Origin: Sphingomonas yabuuchiae
Lineage (GTDB): Bacteria > Pseudomonadota > Alphaproteobacteria > Sphingomonadales > Sphingomonadaceae
Length of the DNA stretch: 64,000 nucleotides
Direction: 5' to 3'
Assembly: GCF_001477495.1 (NCBI RefSeq)
Contig: NZ_LDTF01000029.1
Span: forward strand, 48,870-112,869
The translations under genes were made by a program, and so were the position numbers. Position 1 is the stretch's first letter. Each line of letters starts with the position of its first letter. This document shows, in pieces, positions 34,431 to 44,687 of this stretch. The notes under the pieces were generated by a model, which had not been told where the DNA came from, made no database searches, and was given only the letters and a program-made list of their open reading frames with translations.

Positions 34431-37400
34431 CAGTGCGTCCTCCGCCCATAGCCGCCGCCGCCGGGCGTCTCGATGACCAGCACATCGCCCTCGCCCATAT
34501 CGATCCCGGCGGTCGAGGCTAGGTCCTGCACACGGCCACCGACCCGCTCGACACGGTTGCGGCCCGGCTGCCCCGCGCCGCCGCCGTTCAGGCCGAAGGG
34601 CGGGACGACGCGCCGGTTGCTGAGGATCGCGGCGCGCAGGGGCTGGCGGAAACGCAGGCGGCGGACGGTGCCGCCGCCGCCATGCCACGCACCCGCCCCG
34701 CCCGACCCGCGCCGGATGGCGAATTGTTCGAGCAGCACCGGATAGCGTGTCTCCAGCACCTCCGGGTCGGTCAGGCGGCTGTTGGTCATATGCGTCTGGA
34801 TCGCATCGGCGCCGTCATGTCCCGGCCCCGCGCCCGCACCGCCCGCGATCGTCTCATAATATTGATAGCTGTCGTCGCCGAAGGTCAGGTTGTTCATGGT
34901 GCCTTGGCTACCCGCCATCGCCCCCAGCGCGCCGAGCAGCGCGTCGGTCACGACCTGGCTGACCTCGACATTGCCCGCCACCACGGCGGCGGGGAAACGC
35001 GGGTTGAGCATCGACCCTTCCGGCACGATCAGCGTGACGGGCCGCAGGAACCCTTCGTTCAGCGGCACCGCCTCATCGACCAGCAGGCGCAGGACATAGA
35101 GGACGGCGGCGCGCGTCACCGCCAAAGGGGCGTTGAAGTTGGTCGTCCGCTGTTCGCTGGTGCCGGTGAAGTCGATCGTCGCGCGGCCCTGTTCGGCATC
35201 GATCGTGACGCGCACCGCGACAACCGCACCGTCGTCCAGTTCATAGCGAAAATCGCCATCGGACAGCGTGGCGATCATCCGTCGTGCCATCGCCTCGGCA
35301 TGGGCCTGCACATAGGCCATGTATCGGGTGACGACGCCCTGCCCCTGTTGCGCCGCCAGCTGACGAAGCCCGTCGGCCCCGCGCGCGCAGGCCGCGACCT
35401 GCGCGGCGAGATCGGCGATATTCTGGTCGATATTGCGCGCCGGGAACGGACCGCTGGCCAGCAGGTCGCGGATCGCCTGCTCGCGCATCGCGCCATCCTC
35501 GACGATCAGTACATCGTCGAAGACCACGCCTTCGTCCGCCAGCGTCCGGCTGTCGGGCGGCATCGAACCCGGCGTCGTCCCCCCGACATCGGCATGATGG
35601 CCCCGCGCCGCGACGAAGAAGGCAGGCGCCTCGCCACCCGCAAAGACCGGCATGACGACCGTGATATCGGGCAGGTGCGTGCCGCCGCGATAGGGGTCGT
35701 TCAGCGCATAGACCTGCCCCTCGCGCATGGTGCCGCCGCGCGCCTGGATGACGGTGCGGATGCTCTCGCCCATCGAACCGAGATGGACGGGGATATGCGG
35801 TGCATTGGCGACCAGCCCGCCCTCGGCGTCGAAGATCGCGCAGGAGAAATCCAGCCGCTCGCGGATATTGACCGATGCCGCGCTGCGCTGAAGCGCCGCG
35901 CCCATTTCCTCGGCGATGCCCATGAACAGTCCGGCAAAGATTTCCAGCCGGACTGGATCGACGCTGTCCTCCGCTGCCACCTCTCGCCGGGCCGCCACGC
36001 GTTCCAGCAGCAGCGTGCCCTCGGCCAGCACCCGTGCCTGCCAGCCGGGCTCGACCACCACGGTCGACACCGGATCGATGATCAGGATCGGCCCCGACAG
36101 GACCGCCCCCGCCGCCAGCCGTTCGCGGGCGTGAACCGGTACGTCATGGCGCGCACCCGCCAAATACATGGCGACGCGATCGATCGGATCGGCGGTCCGT
36201 TCGGCCAGCGCGGGTAAGGGCAAGTCCTGCGCCTCGCCGCCCGTAATCGCCTCGACCCGCAGCTGCTCGACGACCAGGGCATCCTCGCCGACAAAGCCGA
36301 AACGCTGGCGATGCGCGTTGGCAAAGGAGGCGGCCATCGCGTCCGGGTTGGCCCAGGGCACACCGATCGTCTGATCGTTGCGGACATAACGAAGCTGCGC
36401 CAGCATGGTCAGCCGCACCGATGCCGGGTCGACGCCCTGCTCGGCCAGCCCCGCCGTGGCGGCGGCGGACAGCTCGGCCAGCGCCGCCTCCAGCGCTTCG
36501 TGACCCAGTGGCAGGCCGACCGTCGCCTCACGCACCACGCTGCGGTCGGCCAGGCCGATGCCGACCGCCGACAAAACGCCTGCCAGCGGATGGATCAGCA
36601 CCTGTGCCATGCCCAGCGCATCGGCGACCAGACAGGCATGCTGCCCGCCTGCACCACCGAAACAGGCGAGCGCATAGGAGGCGGGGTCCTCGCCGCGCGC
36701 GACCGAGACGGCGCGGATCGCCCGCGCCATGCTGGCCACCGCGATCGCAACCAGTCCCTCGGCCGCCGCCATGGGGTCAAGCCGCTCGCCGGTTGCCGCC
36801 TCGACCTGATCGAGTAGCGCGGCCAACGCACCCTCGGCGGCCTCACGGTCGGGCGGCAGGTTGCGGTCGGGGCCGAACAGCGCGGGGAAATGTCCCGGCT
36901 GGATCTTGCCCAGGATCATGTTGCAGTCGGTGACGGTCAGCGGGCCGCCGCGCCGGTAACAGGCCGGTCCCGGCTCCGCCCCCGCAGAGGTCGGGCCGAC
37001 CAGCAGCCGCCCGCCATCGAAATGACAGATGGACCCGCCGCCCGCCGCGACCGTGTCGATCCGCATCATCGGCACCGCCACGCGCACCCCCGCCAGCACC
37101 GCGTCCGAGCGGCGGTCATAGCTTCCCGCGAAAAGCGACACGTCGGTCGAGGTGCCGCCCATGTCGAAGCCGATCACCCGATCGAAACCCGCGCCCTTCG
37201 CCGTGCGCGCCATGCCGACGATGCCCCCGGCCGGGCCCGACAACAGTGCATCTTTGCCATGGAAATGTTTGCCCGCGACCAGCCCACCGCTCGATTGCAT
37301 GAACAGCAGACCGCCCGCCGCCGCCTCGCCCAGCCTCGCTTCCAATCCCCGGACATAGCGGCCCAGGACCGGCGACAGATAGGCATCGGCCAGCGTCGTG

Positions 37401-38047
37401 TCGCCGCGCGCGACCAGCCGGATCAGCGGCGCGGTGCGGTGGCTGACCGAAATCTGGGTAAATCCCGCCGCCTCGGCCAGTTCGGCCAGCGCCAGCTCGT
37501 GCGCCTGATGCTTCCAGCCATGCATCAGCACGATGGCGATCGACCGCAGCCCCCGCGCATAGGCCTGCGCGAAGGAAGCCGCCGCCGCGTCGCGATCCAG
37601 CGGGGTCAGGACCTGTCCCTCCTCCGTGACCCGTTCGTCGATCTCGACGACCTCGGCGAACAGCGGCGGGGCACGGCGGATGTAGCGCGCAAAAATATCG
37701 GGCCGGTCCTGATAGCCGATCGCCAGCGCATCGCCGAAGCCGCGCGTGATCGCCAGCAGCACCGGCTCGCCTTCGCGCTCCAGCAGGGCATTGGTCGCGA
37801 TGGTCGTACCGATACGGACGCCGCAGGGCGGGAGGGGTCCTTCGCCTATCCCGGTCAACTGCCGGATCGCGGCCTCGGCAGCGTCATAGCGGCGGTCGGG
37901 ATCTTCGGACAGCAGCTTGGTCGTGACGACGCGGCCGTCGGGGCGACGGGCCACCACGTCGGTGAAGGTGCCGCCGCGATCGATCCAGAACTGCCACGGC
38001 GCCATCGCATCCTGCATGTCATCCTCCGCCGACACATCGCGTGTCAT
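34430..38047 (-). CDS. 5-oxoprolinase, fused HyuA-HyuB (OPLAH type)
   Basis: ATP-dependent 5-oxoprolinase of 1205 aa that opens 5-oxoproline (pyroglutamate) to glutamate; the length matches the eukaryotic-type fused enzyme. The N-terminal hydantoinase A half (about residues 15-690) has [38 protein letters not shown] and [19 protein letters not shown], the ATP-grasping actin-like signatures. The hydantoinase B half (about 705-1200) has [17 protein letters not shown] and [21 protein letters not shown] hydantoinase activity is the alternative, but the DUF969/DUF979 partners favour 5-oxoproline. ATG 38047 is used, though the second Met (38017) is also possible. Divergent from the STN receptor at 38178. 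Confidence 0.92.
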   Translation of the reverse strand: MTRDVSAEDDMQDAMAPWQFWIDRGGTFTDVVARRPDGRVVTTKLLSEDPDRRYDAAEAAIRQLTGIGEGPLPPCGVRIGTTIATNALLEREGEPVLLAITRGFGDALAIGYQDRPDIFARYIRRAPPLFAEVVEIDERVTEEGQVLTPLDRDAAAASFAQAYARGLRSIAIVLMHGWKHQAHELALAELAEAAGFTQISVSHRTAPLIRLVARGDTTLADAYLSPVLGRYVRGLEARLGEAAAGGLLFMQSSGGLVAGKHFHGKDALLSGPAGGIVGMARTAKGAGFDRVIGFDMGGTSTDVSLFAGSYDRRSDAVLAGVRVAVPMMRIDTVAAGGGSICHFDGGRLLVGPTSAGAEPGPACYRRGGPLTVTDCNMILGKIQPGHFPALFGPDRNLPPDREAAEGALAALLDQVEAATGERLDPMAAAEGLVAIAVASMARAIRAVSVARGEDPASYALACFGGAGGQHACLVADALGMAQVLIHPLAGVLSAVGIGLADRSVVREATVGLPLGHEALEAALAELSAAATAGLAEQGVDPASVRLTMLAQLRYVRNDQTIGVPWANPDAMAASFANAHRQRFGFVGEDALVVEQLRVEAITGGEAQDLPLPALAERTADPIDRVAMYLAGARHDVPVHARERLAAGAVLSGPILIIDPVSTVVVEPGWQARVLAEGTLLLERVAARREVAAEDSVDPVRLEIFAGLFMGIAEEMGAALQRSAASVNIRERLDFSCAIFDAEGGLVANAPHIPVHLGSMGESIRTVIQARGGTMREGQVYALNDPYRGGTHLPDITVVMPVFAGGEAPAFFVAARGHHADVGGTTPGSMPPDSRTLADEGVVFDDVLIVEDGAMREQAIRDLLASGPFPARNIDQNIADLAAQVAACARGADGLRQLAAQQGQGVVTRYMAYVQAHAEAMARRMIATLSDGDFRYELDDGAVVAVRVTIDAEQGRATIDFTGTSEQRTTNFNAPLAVTRAAVLYVLRLLVDEAVPLNEGFLRPVTLIVPEGSMLNPRFPAAVVAGNVEVSQVVTDALLGALGAMAGSQGTMNNLTFGDDSYQYYETIAGGAGAGPGHDGADAIQTHMTNSRLTDPEVLETRYPVLLEQFAIRRGSGGAGAWHGGGGTVRRLRFRQPLRAAILSNRRVVPPFGLNGGGAGQPGRNRVERVGGRVQDLASTAGIDMGEGDVLVIETPGGGGYGRRTH

Positions 38048-38177
38048 TTGATCCCGCTTCTGTCAGTGACATGCGCGCTACACAATCGCCGCCTATCCGC
38101 CCGGCGGCACGAATCCCATGGGTTAACGACAGGAACGGCAGGGGACGAATGAATTCCGGTCCGCCAGGGGGGCGGCC

Positions 38178-40868
38178 ATGACGATGCTCGTCGCGCTGGC
38201 GCTGGTCGCCGCGCAAGGTGATCCCCTGCTCTCCATCGACCTTCCCGCCCAGCCGGTGGGGGCCGGGCTCGACCGGCTGGCCCGTCAGGCAGGCGAAGCG
38301 CTGGTGGCGCGGCCCGGCGATCTGGCCGGACGGCGTTCGCCCGCCTTGCGCGGACGGATGCGTCTTGCGGCCGCGCTCGCCCGCTGGTGTGCCCCCGCGG
38401 GACTTTCCTGCCGCCGGATCGCGGGCGGGATCGTCGTGCGCGCGCTGGGGCCAGGGCCGCGCGCGATCCCGCCGCGCGCTCGCCCCGCGCCATCGCCGGA
38501 AGACCCGATGACCGGCCCCGACGTAATCGTCAGCGGCCGTCGCGGGATGACGGTGCAGGGCGAGTTGGAGCGCAGCTATTCCGCCTCGCACCTCGACGCG
38601 GTCGAGCTGGCGCGACGGGCGCCGCAGAGTCTGGCCGAACTTCTGTCCGGCCTGCCCGGCCTGTGGGTCGACAGCTCGGCCGGGGTCGCGGCCAATACCA
38701 TCCGGGTACGCGGCATTCCGCTCGATGGATATCAGGCGATCGCGGTGCAGGAAGACGGCCTGCCGGTGCAGCACGACACGCTGCCCTGGACCGATATCGA
38801 CCAGTTCGTCCGCCCCGACCTGATGATCGAGAGCAGCGACTATGTGCGCGGCGGCCCCTCCGCGATCTTTGCCAGCAATGCACCGGGCGGCGTGCTGAAC
38901 CTGCGCACCCGTGCGCCGCGCGACCGGCCGGGCGGCGAAATGCGCGCGACCATGACCGATTATGGCCTGATCCGCTGGGAAGCCTATGCGACCGGGCCGG
39001 TCGGCGGCGGATGGCGGGTGATCGCGGGCGGCTCGGTGGCGCGCGATCCGACGGTCCGACGCATCGCCTCGACTCTGGGCGGCGGTCAGTTCCGGGTGCG
39101 CGCTGACCATGAGCTGGGCAGCGGAGGGCAAGTGTCGCTGGCGGTGCATGGGCTGGACGACGACACGCTCAACATATCGTCTTTCCCAATGCTGTATGAC
39201 GGCGGACGGATCACGCCGCTACCCGGTTTCGATCCCCGGCGGGGGAGTTTCCTGGGACCAGAGCTGTCCCGGCTGCGCTTTGCGGCACTGGGCGACCGGC
39301 CGCTGGGACGCAACAATCGCAATCGCATGGTAACGCCCTCGCTGTCTTGGACCCAGCCGGTCGCGGATGGCCTGCTGACCCTTCGCGCCCATTACCGAAT
39401 GTCGCGAACCGAGCGTTATGCCCTCTCCTCTTCGGGGAACGCGATCCCGGCGGCGCAGGCCATCGCCGACGCGCTGCCACGCGTGATCGCCGCCTTCCCC
39501 ACGACCATGCGGGTCGACCTGCGCCACGCCAGCGACGGCAGCGATTTCGTCCCCCTGCCCGGCAACGACCGCGTCATCGTGCTGAACCCGGTGGCGGCGG
39601 ATACACGGCTGGACGAAGGGATCGCCGACCTCTCCTACGCCCATACGCTGGAGGCGGCGGGGCATCACGACCTGACGCTGGGACTCTATGTCGTCGGTTA
39701 TCGCTGGGATTTTCGGCGGGCCGTCGCTCGTGTGCTGCTGGAGGCGCGCGATCAGGGACGACGGCTCGATCTGGTCGCCCTGGACGGCAGCGGGCGGGTG
39801 CTGGGACGGGCGACCGATGACGGGCTCCTCAGCACGGGTTCGACCTATGAGGCCGTGCAGGGGCGCCAGCATATGGTCGCGCTCTATGCCGCCGACGAAT
39901 GGCAGCTGGGCCCGCGCTGGCGGCTCGACTGGGGGCTGCGGCATGAGCGGGCGGCGCTGGCGGCTACGGTCGAGCGTCCGAAGGTCATAGACGGCGGCGA
40001 TCCCACGACCCTGGCCGACGATCGCATAGCGCTCGGATCGGGGCTGTCGGATGCGCGGGCAAAGCGTATCGCCCGCACCGCCGCGACGCTGGCCTTGCAC
40101 TGGCGCGCGAGCGACCGTCTGGGCGCCTTTGCCCGCGCCACCCGTGCGATGCGACTGCCCGACCCCGGTGTGTTCCGCATCGGCGGCAGCGACCAGCCCC
40201 GCGCGCTGACCATCGAGCAGGCCGAGATCGGCCTCGTCTGGCGACGTGGAACCACCGGCCTGGACGCGACGCTGTTCGCCAGCCGCTTTCCCGACATCGC
40301 CCTGCCCGACCTGTCGCTCGACCCGGCGACCGGCGCGGTACGGGTCGGCGAGTATCAGGCGGCGGCGCGCACCATCGGGCTGGAAGTCGGGGCCGGCGCC
40401 GCGCCCCTGCCCGGCCTGTCGCTGCGCGCCACGGTGACGTGGCAGGACCCGCGCCTGCAATCCTATCGCATCGCCAGCCTGATCGACGGTGCGGTGACGG
40501 TCACGGACCTGAGCGGCCGCATCCCCCGCCGGGTGCCGCGCATCATGGCCAGCCTGTCGGCCAGCGCCGCGCTCCCCGGAACCGGCGTCACGCTGGACGG
40601 CGACCTGTCGGCGATGGGGCGACGCTATGCCGATGACGCCAATACCCTGGCGCTGCCCGGCTTCGCGCTGGTGAACATGGGCGCGCGTTTCGACGCGACC
40701 GAGGCCCTGACGCTCCGCCTGCGCGCGACGAACCTGTTCGACCGGATCGCGATCATGCAGGGCGACGCGCTGGGCGGCGAAGTCCGGGCCGGGGACAATA
40801 GCGGTGTCGTCACCGTCCGCGCGCAGCAGGGCCGGGTCGTCTCGCTCAGCGCAAACTGGCGATTTTAG
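38178..40868 (+). CDS. TonB-dependent receptor with N-terminal STN signalling domain
   Basis: Outer-membrane receptor of 896 aa of the FecA transducer type. After a short hydrophobic leader (residues 1-14) comes an STN domain (about 17-90, SIDLPAQPVGAGLDRLARQA ... RIAGGIVVRAL), then a linker, the plug (about 110-250, with PGLWVDSSAGVAANTIRVRG and GGPSAIFASNAPGG) and the barrel ending in the expected Phe (SANWRF). STN domains contact a FecR-type anti-sigma factor, yet no sigma/anti-sigma pair is adjacent; the nearest is 4 kb downstream. The leader is unusually short and no better in-frame start was found. The 3' end overlaps the convergent phosphatase gene by 23 bp. Substrate unknown; iron chelates or 5-oxoproline-type compounds are possible. 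Confidence 0.9.
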   Translation: MTMLVALALVAAQGDPLLSIDLPAQPVGAGLDRLARQAGEALVARPGDLAGRRSPALRGRMRLAAALARWCAPAGLSCRRIAGGIVVRALGPGPRAIPPRARPAPSPEDPMTGPDVIVSGRRGMTVQGELERSYSASHLDAVELARRAPQSLAELLSGLPGLWVDSSAGVAANTIRVRGIPLDGYQAIAVQEDGLPVQHDTLPWTDIDQFVRPDLMIESSDYVRGGPSAIFASNAPGGVLNLRTRAPRDRPGGEMRATMTDYGLIRWEAYATGPVGGGWRVIAGGSVARDPTVRRIASTLGGGQFRVRADHELGSGGQVSLAVHGLDDDTLNISSFPMLYDGGRITPLPGFDPRRGSFLGPELSRLRFAALGDRPLGRNNRNRMVTPSLSWTQPVADGLLTLRAHYRMSRTERYALSSSGNAIPAAQAIADALPRVIAAFPTTMRVDLRHASDGSDFVPLPGNDRVIVLNPVAADTRLDEGIADLSYAHTLEAAGHHDLTLGLYVVGYRWDFRRAVARVLLEARDQGRRLDLVALDGSGRVLGRATDDGLLSTGSTYEAVQGRQHMVALYAADEWQLGPRWRLDWGLRHERAALAATVERPKVIDGGDPTTLADDRIALGSGLSDARAKRIARTAATLALHWRASDRLGAFARATRAMRLPDPGVFRIGGSDQPRALTIEQAEIGLVWRRGTTGLDATLFASRFPDIALPDLSLDPATGAVRVGEYQAAARTIGLEVGAGAAPLPGLSLRATVTWQDPRLQSYRIASLIDGAVTVTDLSGRIPRRVPRIMASLSASAALPGTGVTLDGDLSAMGRRYADDANTLALPGFALVNMGARFDATEALTLRLRATNLFDRIAIMQGDALGGEVRAGDNSGVVTVRAQQGRVVSLSANWRF

Positions 40869-41583
40869 CGCGGTAGCGCGCCAGTTCCTCGGCCGCCGCC
40901 GCCATGTCGCGCCGGAATGCCGCATTGCCATGTTCGCGTGCCACCACCGCACTGGCCGCCATATAGCCGCCCTCGACCGCGCTCTGGCTGTGCGAGCCGC
41001 AGATCCAGCGGCTGTCGCCATAGTCACGCCCGCGCGCCAGGATCGGCTGCGCCCTGTCGGGCAGCAACTCGGCCATCAGCAATGCAAAGCCCCAGCCATG
41101 CGCGGTATGGCCCGAAGGATAGTCGCCATTGGCGATCAGCCCCGGCCTGCGCGGTTCGCAGATCGGCAGGTCGCCGCCGATAAAGGGGCGCTTCGACTGC
41201 CAGTGCGCCTTGGCCGATCCGATCGCCGCCGAGCGATCCGCGTCGAACTTCGCCAACAGCGCAGCGGTCACGGGCAGCTTGGTCCAGTCGGGCCGGAAAC
41301 CCAGCGCGGTGGCGAAACGCTCGCCCATGTCGCTGGAGACATCGGCGGTCGCCTGCTTCCACCGTTCCGTGCCGTTCAGGGCACGGCTGTCACGAAAGGC
41401 CCGGGCATCGGCAAGCGCGCGCGGCGACCCCGGGGTCGGCGGTCCGGGCAGCACCGCCGCCAGATCCAGTCCCTCGCCCGCCGCCAGATACCCCGCCGTA
41501 TCCCGTGCGGGCGCTGCCGCCGGTGCCATCGCGACCAGTGCCATCGCGGCCACCAGCCCCCACCGCCTTGTCCGCTTCGCCAT
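40846..41583 (-). CDS. Class A non-specific acid phosphatase (PAP2 family), motif residue altered
   Basis: Periplasmic phosphatase of about 245 aa with a Sec leader (KRTRRWGLVAAMALVAMAPA). The family motif K-x6-RP is met by KAHWQSKRP, then PSGH in GDYPSGHTAHGW, then SR-x5-H in SRWICGSH with the nucleophile H198. The canonical motif continues H-x3-D, but here it reads HSQSA, so the Asp that orients the histidine is Ala202, with a Glu two positions later. The enzyme may have reduced or altered activity. ATG 41583 has AAGG about 10 nt upstream; ATG 41592 is the alternative but leaves the ribosome site too close. Confidence 0.88.
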   Translation of the reverse strand: MAKRTRRWGLVAAMALVAMAPAAAPARDTAGYLAAGEGLDLAAVLPGPPTPGSPRALADARAFRDSRALNGTERWKQATADVSSDMGERFATALGFRPDWTKLPVTAALLAKFDADRSAAIGSAKAHWQSKRPFIGGDLPICEPRRPGLIANGDYPSGHTAHGWGFALLMAELLPDRAQPILARGRDYGDSRWICGSHSQSAVEGGYMAASAVVAREHGNAAFRRDMAAAAEELARYRAKIASLR

Positions 41584-41823
41584 GTTACCCATCCCTTACC
41601 AAGACTTGGACCAATGCCCCCAAGAGCCTGTCGGCCGCCGATTGGGGACAGGGGCTTTCAAAACTTTCGATGCGCAAGACAAGCCCGATCGGGCGTGTAA
41701 CAAAAACGCCATAAATGTCTTAAAACTTTTACAAAAATCCTTGTCCCCGTTTGGCGGCGCCCCCCGTCTTCCCCGCGATCGTCCTTATGGCTGGACGAGC
41801 CATTTGTCTTTTGGGGGTTTGAA

Positions 41824-44544
41824 GTGATGGGAACGAAGCGGACGCTGTTGCTGGCGTCGAGCGCGCTGTTTGTCGCGCAGCCGGTACTGGCGCAGGATCA
41901 GGCCGTGCAGGGGGCGGACGGCACGGCGCCGGATGGCGAAGTCGTGGTCACCGGATACCGCACCAGCCTGGCCCAGGCGCGCAACTCCAAGCGCGATGCG
42001 ACGATCATCAAGGACTCGATCTCCGCCTCCGACATCGCCGCCTTTCCCGACCTGAACCTGGCCGAAGCGCTGCAGCGCCTGCCGGGCGTCGCGATCAACC
42101 GGGAAGCGGGCGAAGGTCGCCGCATCTCCCTGCGCGGCCTCGGCCCCGACTTCACCCGCGTCCAGCTGAACGGCATGGAAGTGCTGGGCAATGTCGACTC
42201 GCCGCAGGACAGCCGCGGCCAGACGACGCGCGATCGTGCGTTCGACTTCAACCTGTTCGCCGCCGAACTGTTCAACCATGTCGATGTCGAAAAGTCGTAC
42301 CAGGCCCAGCAGACCGAGGGCGGTCTGGCGGGCACCGTCGGCCTCTTCACCGCGCGCCCCTTCGACTATAAGGGCAGCAAGATCGCGCTGTCGGCGCAAG
42401 GGGGCAGCAACACGCTGACCCGCGATTTCCAGCCGCGCCTGACCGGCCTGATTTCCAAGAACTGGGGCAATTTCGGCATCTTGGTGTCGGGCGCATACAG
42501 CCGCCGCAACACCCGCGAAGAGGGCTTCGACACCTATCGCTGGCGCCGCAACAAGGCGAACGGCAGCAACATCAGCGGCCTGACCGCCGCCGAACAGGCC
42601 AAGATCAACTCGGGCGACCTGCTGTTCGCGCGCGGCAACCGCCTGTCGGTGTGGGACAGCAAGCAGGAGCGGATCGGCCTGACCTCGTCGATCCAGTGGG
42701 CCCCGACCGACAAGGTCCATGTCACGCTCGACGGCCTGTACGGCCAGTTCAAGGGCGACCGGTTCGAGACCCACCTCGCCTCGCGCGGCGGCGGCAGCTC
42801 GACCTGGCTGGGCGGCGGCGAGACCTTTGCAGGCACCGTCTATCCGAACTCGCGCGTCAACGCGATCCAGTGGAACGACCGTAACGAGGTGACCTATCTC
42901 GACGTGTCGGGCGGCAAGGCGTCGACCGAGACCCGCGTCCAGAACACCAAGAACGTCTTCAAGCAGGTCGTCCTCAGCGGTGACGCGGAGCTGGTCGACG
43001 GCCTGACCTTCACCTGGCTGGGCGGGGTCGAGCGGTCGCGCTATGACATGCCGGTCAACGACAAGTTCACGCTGGAGGGCTTCGGCGGCGTCACCTCCGA
43101 CTATCGCGGCGGCACCTATTCGCTGGTCAACACCTACAAGTTCAACACCACCGACTCCAATTTCTGGCACGCCAAGCGCCTGTACGTGAACAACACGTTC
43201 CAGGATTCGGCCTTCGACAATATCAAGGGCCGCTTCGACTACAAGTTCAGCCCCGACGACACGATCAGCGGCGGCGGCGAGTGGCGGCGCTTCGCCAATG
43301 GCGGCTATTATGCGGAAGCCGACAATATCGGGACCAGCGGCTTTGTGTCTGGGAAGGTCAACGCCAATCCCAGCGCCTATGCCCAGACCTATACCGGCTA
43401 TTCGGGGCAGGACTGGACGATCGTCGACTTCCCCAAAATGCTTCAGACGCTGGGCATCAATCGCGCGCAATATCTGACCAACAAGATCGGCGTCTATGCG
43501 GTCGAGGAGCGGACGGTGGCGGGCTTCGTCCAGTATAACTGGAACCACATATTGGGCGGCATTCCCTTCCGCGGCAATATCGGTGCGCGCTATTATCGCA
43601 CCACCGTCACCTCGAACGGCACGGCCAATGTCGGCCCCGTCACGGTGCGCGGCGAATATGAGGGCGTGCTGCCCGCCGCCAACCTGATCTTCGAGCTGAA
43701 CCCCGGCCTGATGCTGCGCTTCGCCGCGTCGAAGAACATCAACCGTCCGGCACTCGGCGCGCTGGCGGTCAACGGATCAGTGACGAACGACAATGGCAAT
43801 GTCACCGTGTCGATCGGCAACCCGAACCTGCGCCCGTACAAGTCGAACGACTATAACATCTCGACCGAATATTATTTCGGCTCGGTCGGTTACGTCGCCG
43901 CCGCGCTGTTCTACAAGAATCTCGACGGCTATATCTCGACCCAGACGGTCAACAACGTGCCCTATTCGCAGACGGGCTTGCCCGACAATCTCTATCCGGG
44001 CGTGACCGGATCGACGGTGGTCGACAGCTATTCGCGCCCCGTCAATCTGGCCAAGACCAACCTGTTCGGTATCGAGCTGTCCGGCCAGACCGACTTCAAA
44101 TTCCTGCCCGCCCCCTTCGACCGGCTGGGGACGGCGGTGAACTTCACCTATGTCGACTCGCGGCTGGATTATTCCAAGATCTATCAGGGCAGCATCCCGA
44201 CCACGCTGGAGGGCCTGAGCAAATATAACGCCAACGCCACGCTATATTATCAGGACAAGGCGTTCGACGCCCGCGTCTCGGCCAATTACCGCAGCGGCTA
44301 TATCTTCAGCGCCTCGCCGGTGCTGACGGCGCTGGGGCCGGACCAGGACGTGACCGGGTTCGAGGGCACGGTCTATGTCGACATGTCGGCGCACTATTCG
44401 GTCACGAAGAACGTCCAGCTGACGCTGAACGGCATCAACCTGACCAACCAGCGCGAGCGGCAATATTCGAACAGCACCCGGCGCCTGTACGTCGTGACCC
44501 GTTCGGGCTCGACGCTGCTGGGCGGCATCCGCGTCACCTTCTGA
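41824..44544 (+). CDS. TonB-dependent receptor, carbohydrate type
   Basis: Large outer-membrane receptor of 906 aa of the Xanthomonas/Caulobacter carbohydrate class: signal peptide (1-23, ending AQA), TonB-box-like EVVVTGYRTSL, plug with IAAFPDLNLAEALQRLPGVA and ISLRGLGPDFTRVQLNGMEV, and a barrel ending GGIRVTF. No STN domain. GGGGGTTTGAAGTG precedes the ATG. It is followed by two strong hairpins and then by an ECF sigma factor and FecR gene in the same direction, so it opens a regulated glycan-uptake locus. The 240-bp upstream gap is AT-rich near 41690-41745 and probably holds its promoter. Confidence 0.93.
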   Translation: MMGTKRTLLLASSALFVAQPVLAQDQAVQGADGTAPDGEVVVTGYRTSLAQARNSKRDATIIKDSISASDIAAFPDLNLAEALQRLPGVAINREAGEGRRISLRGLGPDFTRVQLNGMEVLGNVDSPQDSRGQTTRDRAFDFNLFAAELFNHVDVEKSYQAQQTEGGLAGTVGLFTARPFDYKGSKIALSAQGGSNTLTRDFQPRLTGLISKNWGNFGILVSGAYSRRNTREEGFDTYRWRRNKANGSNISGLTAAEQAKINSGDLLFARGNRLSVWDSKQERIGLTSSIQWAPTDKVHVTLDGLYGQFKGDRFETHLASRGGGSSTWLGGGETFAGTVYPNSRVNAIQWNDRNEVTYLDVSGGKASTETRVQNTKNVFKQVVLSGDAELVDGLTFTWLGGVERSRYDMPVNDKFTLEGFGGVTSDYRGGTYSLVNTYKFNTTDSNFWHAKRLYVNNTFQDSAFDNIKGRFDYKFSPDDTISGGGEWRRFANGGYYAEADNIGTSGFVSGKVNANPSAYAQTYTGYSGQDWTIVDFPKMLQTLGINRAQYLTNKIGVYAVEERTVAGFVQYNWNHILGGIPFRGNIGARYYRTTVTSNGTANVGPVTVRGEYEGVLPAANLIFELNPGLMLRFAASKNINRPALGALAVNGSVTNDNGNVTVSIGNPNLRPYKSNDYNISTEYYFGSVGYVAAALFYKNLDGYISTQTVNNVPYSQTGLPDNLYPGVTGSTVVDSYSRPVNLAKTNLFGIELSGQTDFKFLPAPFDRLGTAVNFTYVDSRLDYSKIYQGSIPTTLEGLSKYNANATLYYQDKAFDARVSANYRSGYIFSASPVLTALGPDQDVTGFEGTVYVDMSAHYSVTKNVQLTLNGINLTNQRERQYSNSTRRLYVVTRSGSTLLGGIRVTF

Positions 44545-44552
44545 TCCCCAAC

Positions 44553-44588
44553 GCCCTTGATGTCCTGTCCCTGCGGGATATCAAGGGC
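44553..44588 (+). terminator. Hairpin after the TBDR
   Basis: GCCCTTGAT (44553-44561) pairs with ATCAAGGGC (44580-44588), a perfect 9-bp stem 8 bp after the stop codon. It lacks a U tract of its own and is followed closely by a second, stronger hairpin, so the two may work in tandem. Confidence 0.6.
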
Positions 44589-44595
44589 CCCTGTG

Positions 44596-44633
44596 CCGCG
44601 TCGGCCCGTCCAAGGGCCGGCGCGGTGTTTTTT
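44596..44633 (+). terminator. Strong intrinsic terminator
   Basis: CCGCGTCGGCCC (44596-44607) pairs with GGGCCGGCGCGG (44614-44625) with one G-U, followed by TG and six T. It separates the TBDR mRNA from the sigma-factor gene and shows that an upstream start for the latter near 44625 is implausible. Confidence 0.88.
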
Positions 44634-44687
44634 CGACGAGGATTGTCCCCGGATGCGATGCAACCGGCTCTTCCTGAACGGGACCGA

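Noticed and set aside
39219..41027. 602-codon minus-strand frame
   Set aside because: Antisense to the STN-type TBDR and overlapping the phosphatase in another frame; no motif.
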